Below are positions 31,840 to 36,661 of a stretch of DNA of 36,661 bases, in pieces. Positions within the stretch are counted from its first letter, which is position 1; every line of letters starts with the position of its first letter. Location of the stretch: the NCBI GenBank assembly GCA_947588645.1, contig CANPYO010000012.1, positions 1-36,661 of the forward strand, read 5' to 3'. Under the pieces are notes generated by a model. The model worked only from the letters and a program-made list of their open reading frames with translations. It was not told the origin of the DNA and ran no database searches. This stretch comes from an uncultured Akkermansia sp. GTDB lineage: Bacteria; Verrucomicrobiota; Verrucomicrobiia; Verrucomicrobiales; Akkermansiaceae. The position numbers and the translations under genes are program-made.

Positions 31840-33401
31840 AAAAGAAGTTGGTCAGCATTCTGCTCATCTTTTCACTGGTGGCGATCGGAGCCGCTCTTTG
31901 GCAAGCCTGGCAAGCGGCGCATCTGGAAGATGAGTTGCGAGCCATCGACTACCGTACACAAGCCGCCCGTCTGGTGGAACTCTCCCTGCCGCGTGTGCGC
32001 GCCGAGATGGAGACGCTGCTGCGCACCGAACAAGAAAAGCTGGGCAAGACCCCACCCATCGGCAAAGTGAATATCCCCATGCCCCGCGGCGGCAAAGCAG
32101 ACTTCAACGTGGGTTTTTTCCTGCTCTCACCGGCTATGCTCCAAGCTCCCGTCGGTGACGAAGACTTCGCGCGACGCCTTGCCGAAGCTCCCGCCATCAC
32201 CAACACCATCCGCCGCAAAGCCTATAACCCCTCCGCTCCACTCTACGACCCCAATGAAAAGCAATCCTACGACCCGCGCACTCAGCTGCCGGTTTTCGGC
32301 GTATACGAGGTTCTCGAAACTGACTTAGACAAGCCGATGCGCCTCACCGGCGACCCGGGTCCTTTCTTTGCATGGAACTACGGTGACACGCTGGTGTGCA
32401 TGCGCTCTGTCCCAACCAGCCACGGCGCCGCAGCAGAGGGGTTTGTGATTGATGCGGCCAAGCTCAGCGCCCACCTGCTTCCTCTCGTGGAGCCCGGGCT
32501 CAAAGAACCGAGCATCGATTTCGTGCGCCGAGGCGAAGCTGCCAATCTCGCTCCTCTACCCATGGTGTTGCGCCCGGGTGATAAGGTGGAACTGCCCGAC
32601 ACGGCAGCCCGCCGAGAGGCTCTGCGCGGCCCGGTCATCTCCGCCTGGCTCATTTCCATTCTCTCCATCATCATCGTCTTCACCTTGCTTGTCTCATACA
32701 GTCGCATGGAGCAACGCCGCAGTGATTTTGTATCCGCCGTCACCCATGAATTGCGCACACCTCTCACCAGTTTCCAGCTCTACACTGAAATGTTGCAGGA
32801 TCCGGCTCTGCCGGTGCACAAAATGAAGGAGTACCACGAAACACTGCGCCGTGAGAGCTTGCGACTCGGGCACCTCGTGGAAAATGTGCTCGCTTACGCC
32901 CGACTCACCCGCGGGAAACAACGTGAACGACAAGATGTGGGCAGCTGCTCCGAACTGCTCTCCTCCCTGCTCGATAAAACGGCCAACCAACTGCGCAGTA
33001 ACGGTTGGAGCGTTACCATAACCATTGACCCTCGCGTCAGCCTCCTGCGACTGCGTACCGACCTCATCTCCGTAGAGCAAATTTTACAGAACCTCGCAGA
33101 CAATGCGGTCAAATATGCCTCATCTGATCACCCAAGCATGACCCTGCACGCCCTGCAAACCCACCGGACCCTCTCCCTGCGCGTGACCGACAATGGTCCG
33201 GGTATTCTCCCTGACATGCAGAAAAGACTGTTTCGTCCATTCTCGCACTCTCAGAAGGCGGAGGACTCCCGCAAGCCCGGCATTGGTCTAGGTCTCGCTC
33301 TCTCCCGCGATCTCGCCCGTTCTATTGGCGGAGACCTCACCTTGGAACGCACCTCTGACCACGGCACCACTTTCTTGCTCACCCTCCCGCTTGGGGAGTG
33401 A
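31836..33401 (+). CDS. Sensor histidine kinase (HisKA/HATPase_c)
   Basis: A 521-residue membrane kinase. Helix 1 is at residues about 5-28 (VSILLIFSLVAIGAALWQAW), a periplasmic sensor region spans about 30-265, and helix 2 lies near 270-292 (ISAWLISILSIIIVFTLLVS). The H-box is FVSAVTHELRTPLTSFQLY with His304, followed by the N-box QNLADNAVKYA, the G1/D-box VTDNGPGI, an F-box-like RLFRPFSHSQ and the G2 box GIGLGLALSRDLA. The periplasmic region is not a domain I recognise. The ATG at 31836 overlaps the regulator's stop. Together with the secreted protein it forms a three-gene signalling operon. Confidence 0.95.
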   Translation: MKKKLVSILLIFSLVAIGAALWQAWQAAHLEDELRAIDYRTQAARLVELSLPRVRAEMETLLRTEQEKLGKTPPIGKVNIPMPRGGKADFNVGFFLLSPAMLQAPVGDEDFARRLAEAPAITNTIRRKAYNPSAPLYDPNEKQSYDPRTQLPVFGVYEVLETDLDKPMRLTGDPGPFFAWNYGDTLVCMRSVPTSHGAAAEGFVIDAAKLSAHLLPLVEPGLKEPSIDFVRRGEAANLAPLPMVLRPGDKVELPDTAARREALRGPVISAWLISILSIIIVFTLLVSYSRMEQRRSDFVSAVTHELRTPLTSFQLYTEMLQDPALPVHKMKEYHETLRRESLRLGHLVENVLAYARLTRGKQRERQDVGSCSELLSSLLDKTANQLRSNGWSVTITIDPRVSLLRLRTDLISVEQILQNLADNAVKYASSDHPSMTLHALQTHRTLSLRVTDNGPGILPDMQKRLFRPFSHSQKAEDSRKPGIGLGLALSRDLARSIGGDLTLERTSDHGTTFLLTLPLGE

Positions 33402-33415
33402 ACCGATATGTAAAA

Positions 33416-33640
33416 CATTTACGATGTACGATGTACGATGTACGATTTGCAAAGTTCGGCGAGCGGAGCTCGCGAGCTGCAAAGCAAATGCGAACTCGTA
33501 TTCATAAAGCCAAGCGCGGGCCTGGTTAGAAAGGGGCGGTGGCGGCTGACGCCGCCCGGTGGCAGACGGAGCCTGCCTATGTACGATTTACGATTTGGAA
33601 AATTCCCGCGCTTGCGCGCGAATTTGGCGGAGCAAATGCG
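33416..33640. repeat. Modular repeat block after the histidine kinase
   Basis: TTTACGATGTACGATGTACG heptamers, the TTCGGCGAGCGGAGCTCG module, a GGCGGCTGACGCCGCC hairpin, a GCAGACGGAGCCTGC hairpin, more heptamers and a CCGCGCTTGCGCGCG hairpin. No gene is supported. Confidence 0.82.
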
Positions 33641-33714
33641 AGCGTGATGGAGCGAATGGAGAGTTTTCTCTACTTTTCCACTTCATCCAAATGGGTTTGC
33701 CGCGGTAAATGCGC

Positions 33715-33743
33715 TTGCTTTTTGGGACGGTATCCTCTATGCT
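33715..33743 (+). promoter_or_regulatory. Putative promoter of yceD-rpmF, predicting a leaderless mRNA
   Basis: TTGCTT (33715-33720), 17-bp spacer, TATGCT (33738-33743), then 7 nt (TGGGAGC) to the ATG at 33751. Confidence 0.6.
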
Positions 33744-33750
33744 TGGGAGC

Positions 33751-34254
33751 ATGAGTGCGCGCGTTTTGATCAAGCTCGAGGGATTGGGTGAAGAGGCGAC
33801 AAAATTTTCCGGCTGCGTCAATGGGAAAGAACTCATCGAGCTCGACCATGGTGATGTGCAGTGTGCCGGAGGCATCGAGTATGAGTTAAGAGTACGCTTG
33901 TACGGCGAAAAAGAACTGGTCGTGGAAGCGCAGCTGAATGTACCGTTAAAGTTGCGCTGTGAACGCTGCTTGCGTGAATTCGACTACTCCCTGCCGGTGC
34001 ATGCCGTGATCAGCCTGGAAATAAGCCCGGATCTGCTTGAAATCGATCTGGCAAAAGACCTGCGCGAGGAGATATTACTGGCACTGCCAGCCTACCCGAA
34101 ATGCGAACTTGCCGGGCTGGAATGTGAAAATCATGACATAAGTGGAGATTTTGGGCTGGACAAAGCCCCCCTACCTGGTGTAAACTCCGCCGCGGCGACC
34201 GAGCGGAGTGTTTGGGATGCTCTGGATGGTGTGAGAACACCTCCGGCTCCATGA
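33751..34254 (+). CDS. DUF177/YceD-family protein
   Basis: A 167-residue cytosolic protein of the DUF177 family, nearly always encoded just before rpmF. It carries the typical CERCLREF motif (near residue 75, two cysteines) and the acidic stretch ISLEISPDLLEIDLAKDLRE, followed by LALPAYPKCEL. YceD homologues are linked to 23S rRNA accumulation. The start MSARVLIKLEGLG at 33751 is chosen because a promoter-like pair ends 7 nt before; ATG codons at 33709 and 33739 lie in or upstream of the promoter. rpmF follows after 60 bp. The usual plsX/fabH partners are absent. Confidence 0.88.
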   Translation: MSARVLIKLEGLGEEATKFSGCVNGKELIELDHGDVQCAGGIEYELRVRLYGEKELVVEAQLNVPLKLRCERCLREFDYSLPVHAVISLEISPDLLEIDLAKDLREEILLALPAYPKCELAGLECENHDISGDFGLDKAPLPGVNSAAATERSVWDALDGVRTPPAP

Positions 34255-34314
34255 GCAAGCGCCCCTTCGCCCGGTTTCTACCTTCGCCGCAATTTACTAC
34301 AACACTTACAGATT

Positions 34315-34506
34315 ATGGCAGCTCCCAAACGCAGAACCTCTAAGATGAAGCAGCGCTCCCGTCTGTCCGCTCAGGCGTGGAAAGCCCCCCAAATGGGCAA
34401 GTGCCCGAAGTGCGGCGCGACTGTACCCGGCCACACCGCCTGCCCCCATTGCGGCACCTACCGCACGCAGAGCGGCGCCGAAGTTCAGGTTAAGGCCGCC
34501 GAGTAA
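34315..34506 (+). CDS. rpmF: 50S ribosomal protein L32
   Basis: A 63-residue protein. The N-terminus [20 protein letters not shown] is the L32 hallmark, followed by a zinc-ribbon [18 protein letters not shown] with two CxxC pairs, so this is a zinc-binding form. It is part of the large ribosomal subunit. It lies 60 bp after yceD in the conserved yceD-rpmF arrangement and is followed by an intrinsic terminator. Confidence 0.97.
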   Translation: MAAPKRRTSKMKQRSRLSAQAWKAPQMGKCPKCGATVPGHTACPHCGTYRTQSGAEVQVKAAE

Positions 34507-34533
34507 GTCTCTTTCGAGACGCAACCGATTCAT

Positions 34534-34556
34534 TGCCGCCTCTGGGCGGCATTTTT
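34534..34556 (+). terminator. Rho-independent terminator after rpmF
   Basis: A 7-bp stem TGCCGCC/GGCGGCA with a TCTG loop, followed by TTTTTG. Lies in the 62-bp gap between the convergent rpmF and ABC-F genes. Confidence 0.82.
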
Positions 34557-34568
34557 GTTCCCGGCATT

Positions 34569-36173
34569 TCACAAATCCATGGCGAGTTCAGCGTCCATGA
34601 GCCCTGACTTCTCTAGGTAGTAGTCATAGCCGCCGGCGTAGGGAGTGAGGACTCCCTGGTTGATGTGCAGGGTTTTCTCCGCAAGTGAGCGGATGAAATG
34701 CACATCGTGCGAAATGAAGACGAGGGTTCCCTCATAACGCTTGAGCGCTTGGGAGAGAGCCTCGACGCTCATGAGATCCAAATGGGTAGTCGGCTCATCC
34801 ATGAGCAAAAGATTGGGCGGATTTACCAAGAATTTGACAAGGCTGAGGCGAGATTTTTCCCCTCCGGAGAGCACCTCCACCCGTTTCTCGACATCCAAGC
34901 GACGAAAGAGGAAGCTGCCAAGCACCCCGCGCGCCTCTTCCTCGCGCAGCTCGGGATCGGCTTTCATAATCTCCTCGAGAACAGTGAAATTTGGGGTGAG
35001 ATTCTCGGCGCGCATCTGGGAAAAGTAACCGATGCGAGTCGTAGTGCCCGGTGTGCGCTTTCCCCCGTCAATCGGAACGACTCCGGCAAGTATTTTCAGC
35101 AGGGTGGATTTACCTGCGCCGTTTGGCCCGACCAACACAATGCGCTGTCCTCGCTCTACCAGCAAATTCAAATCCGAATAGACACGGTGCGAGCCGTAGG
35201 ATTGTGAGACGTGCTCGAGTTCGATGACGCGCTGAGTGCTGCGTGGCGGCTGAGGAAAGATGAATTTGAACACCTTGCGCGCCGGACGCGGTTTTTCGAT
35301 GCGTTTGATTTTTTCGAGCTGTTTGATGCGACTTTGCACCTGCGCGGCTTTGGATGCTACGGAGCGGAAGCGTTCTATGAAGGCCTCAAAATGGGCGATC
35401 TCGCGTTGCTGATTGCGCCAGGCTGCCAGCATCAATTCATAGCGTTGATCTTTGAGCTCCAAGAAGGCGCTGTAATTTCCGGTGTAGCGCACCAGTTGCG
35501 CGTTTTCTATGTCGTACACCGCCTCCACCAACTCGTCCATGAAGTCACGGTCATGCGATATCATGAGTATCGCCCCCGGATAGTTTTTCAGGTAGCGGCG
35601 CAGCCATAATAAACTCATCAAATCCAAGTGGTTGGTCGGCTCATCGAGCATCAGCAAATCCGGCTCCGCCACCAGCAGCTGAGCCAGATGGGCTCGCATG
35701 ATCCAGCCGCCGCTCATCTCGCGCGCGGGACGCGAGAAATCGCTGTCCTTGAAGGCGAGTCCTTTCAGGATACGCTTTGCCTTGGGTTCCAGCCGGTAAC
35801 CATCGTGTGCGGTAAAGGTGTCGACAGCGTGAGCGTAGGCATCGCTGGCGTGGTCGCCCTTCGCCTCGCATTCTGCCACGGTACGAATGGCTTGGCCGAG
35901 TTCCGGCGTGATGCTCATGGCAATTTCCAATACCGTACGATCCGAAGGGTCGCCGGCCTCCTGAGGCAGGTAGCCGATGGCAGCATACTCATCGCGTTGA
36001 ATCTCACCCTCATCGGGTGCGTCCTCCCCCAGAATCATGCGAAAGAGAGTGGATTTGCCTGCGCCATTCGGTCCTACCAGCGCGATGCGTTCTCCCCAGT
36101 TCACCACCATCTCGGCATCGGCAAACAGAGTTCGCCCCGCATGCGCCTTTGTAAGCTTTTTGATTGTGAGCAT
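34569..36173 (-). CDS. ABC-F family ATPase (ribosome-associated, YbiT/Uup-like)
   Basis: A 534-residue cytosolic protein with two ABC cassettes and no membrane helices. Cassette 1 has Walker A GPNGAGKSTLF near residue 35, signature EMSGGWIMRAHLAQLL and Walker B LLMLDEPTNHLDL. A charged interdomain linker (QIKRIEKPRPARKVFKFIFP-like) follows. Cassette 2 has GPNGAGKSTLLKIL, signature LSGGEKSRLSLVKFL and LLLMDEPTTHLDL. ABC-F proteins bind the ribosomal E site and act in translation quality control or antibiotic protection. The ATG at 36173 begins MLTIKKLTKAHAGRTLF; a promoter-like pair ends 10 nt upstream. Whether it is housekeeping or a resistance factor cannot be told. Confidence 0.93.
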   Translation of the reverse strand: MLTIKKLTKAHAGRTLFADAEMVVNWGERIALVGPNGAGKSTLFRMILGEDAPDEGEIQRDEYAAIGYLPQEAGDPSDRTVLEIAMSITPELGQAIRTVAECEAKGDHASDAYAHAVDTFTAHDGYRLEPKAKRILKGLAFKDSDFSRPAREMSGGWIMRAHLAQLLVAEPDLLMLDEPTNHLDLMSLLWLRRYLKNYPGAILMISHDRDFMDELVEAVYDIENAQLVRYTGNYSAFLELKDQRYELMLAAWRNQQREIAHFEAFIERFRSVASKAAQVQSRIKQLEKIKRIEKPRPARKVFKFIFPQPPRSTQRVIELEHVSQSYGSHRVYSDLNLLVERGQRIVLVGPNGAGKSTLLKILAGVVPIDGGKRTPGTTTRIGYFSQMRAENLTPNFTVLEEIMKADPELREEEARGVLGSFLFRRLDVEKRVEVLSGGEKSRLSLVKFLVNPPNLLLMDEPTTHLDLMSVEALSQALKRYEGTLVFISHDVHFIRSLAEKTLHINQGVLTPYAGGYDYYLEKSGLMDAELAMDL

Positions 36174-36183
36174 CTTCGCCGCA

Positions 36184-36212
36184 AGTATATCGGGTTATTG
36201 TGCAAAAGCAAA
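36184..36212 (-). promoter_or_regulatory. Putative promoter of the ABC-F gene
   Basis: Minus strand: TTTGCT (36212-36207) with a 17-bp spacer, or TTGCTT with 16 bp, and TATACT (36189-36184), then 10 nt to the ATG at 36173. Predicts a leaderless or nearly leaderless mRNA. Confidence 0.6.
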
Positions 36213-36233
36213 CTTTTTCAACGCACAAACCGA

Positions 36234-36392
36234 GGCAAACGCATGAAATGCGTTTGCCTATGTACGATGTACGATTTGATTCATTTACGATTTGGGAAGG
36301 ATGCGCGAGGGGAGCGGATTTTTTTCGGATCATTAACGCATGAGGAATGGGTTGGATGAGCCCGGAGAGAAATTTCTTGGGACGGATGTGGT
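36234..36392. repeat. Modular repeat block upstream of ilvB
   Basis: Terminal hairpin (36234-36258; arms GGCAAACGCAT and ATGCGTTTGCC), TATGTACGATGTACGATTTG heptamers, then the terminator-like module (about 36317-36392) with GGATTTTTTTCGGATCATTA. No gene. Confidence 0.82.
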
Positions 36393-36417
36393 GTCTTGTA
36401 TGCATATTAAAAAAGAC

Positions 36418-36446
36418 TTTCCATGCGTTAGAGCATTTGCTAGAAT
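36418..36446 (+). promoter_or_regulatory. Putative promoter of the acetolactate synthase gene
   Basis: TTTCCA (36418-36423), 17-bp spacer, TAGAAT (36441-36446). Unlike most units here it leaves a leader of about 35 nt, with GGGGAGG near 36459-36465, too far from the ATG to be a normal ribosome binding site. Confidence 0.45.
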
Positions 36447-36488
36447 ACACGCACACACGGGGAGGTACACCTTTTCGACCGATACGCT

Positions 36489-36661
36489 ATGACAAAAAAA
36501 ACATCTTCCAGAAAAATGACCGGAGCTGAAATCCTTGTGCAGAGTCTTGTGCGCGAGGGAGTGGAAGTCGTGTTCGCCTATCCTGGCGGCGCAAGCATGC
36601 CCATTCACCAGGCGTTGAGTCACGAGCCAAGTATTCGCACCATCCTGCCTCGCCATGAACA
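36489..36661 (+). CDS. ilvB: Acetolactate synthase large subunit, 5' fragment
   Basis: The first 57 codons are visible and the gene runs off the window edge. [20 protein letters not shown], then [23 protein letters not shown] and ILPRHE match the N-terminal ThDP-binding domain of acetohydroxyacid synthase, including the conserved GAEILVQSL and [11 protein letters not shown] segments; the catalytic Glu lies just beyond the edge (expected after RHE). The enzyme condenses pyruvate in branched-chain amino acid synthesis. The identity is firm to the ThDP-enzyme family and likely for IlvB/IlvI. Confidence 0.85.
   Translation, partial: MTKKTSSRKMTGAEILVQSLVREGVEVVFAYPGGASMPIHQALSHEPSIRTILPRHE

Overview
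The window looks like a chromosomal segment of a Verrucomicrobiota bacterium, most likely an Akkermansia relative. That placement is an inference. It rests on a 2,439-residue autotransporter with a short MKLHLPIPLRSALLAVCA-type signal and PATR-like passenger repeats, Gram-negative envelope genes (LptE-like, BamD-like, ExbB/ExbD/TonB), and weak or absent Shine-Dalgarno sequences. No phage, transposase, integrase or CRISPR array is visible.

Layout: 0.57-2.83 kb, an XRE/cupin regulator and an acyl-CoA synthetase (+). 3.46-4.04 kb (-), an unlisted small SRP RNA gene (ffs) with a strong promoter, running directly into rlmH. 4.12-6.68 kb (-), ribonuclease D and a MATE transporter. 7.76-7.84 kb (-), tRNA-Leu(UAG). 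8.29-10.48 kb (-), a BamD-like lipoprotein, an LptE-like lipoprotein and rsmI. 10.92-17.18 kb (+), a tightly packed run: argC, a sigma-54 activator, xseB, dxs, recO and a DUF5009-type membrane acyltransferase. 17.61-19.69 kb (+), guaA and a small lipoprotein. 19.69-21.83 kb (-), a TonB-ExbB-ExbD energy-transduction operon. 22.58-29.90 kb (+), the giant autotransporter. 30.27-33.40 kb (+), a secreted protein of unknown function, an OmpR-type response regulator and its histidine kinase. 33.75-34.51 kb (+), yceD (DUF177) and rpmF. 34.57-36.17 kb (-), an ABC-F ATPase. 36.49 kb to the edge (+), the start of an acetolactate synthase.

Nearly every intergenic gap above about 150 bp is filled with one family of modular repeats. 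The modules are a terminal hairpin (GGCAAACGCAT...ATGCGTTTGCC), heptamer runs (TACGATT/TACGATG), GC-rich hairpin modules, a 179-bp module and a roughly 100-bp terminator-like module. Several blocks are bounded by the same sequence in inverted orientation, as in a MITE-like element. The repeats reach into the 3' ends of two genes (MATE, rsmI).

The most interesting signals are these. (1) Upstream of the giant autotransporter, two exact 19-bp inverted copies of ATCTCTTTTTGAAAGAGAT flank a 150-bp AT-rich segment, the architecture of an invertible phase-variation switch. (2) Eight transcription units have a promoter-like -35/-10 pair only 7-10 nt upstream of the ATG, predicting widespread leaderless mRNAs; this also sets several start codons. 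(3) The SRP RNA U-tract ends 3 nt before the rlmH ATG. (4) The TIR-bounded modular repeats.
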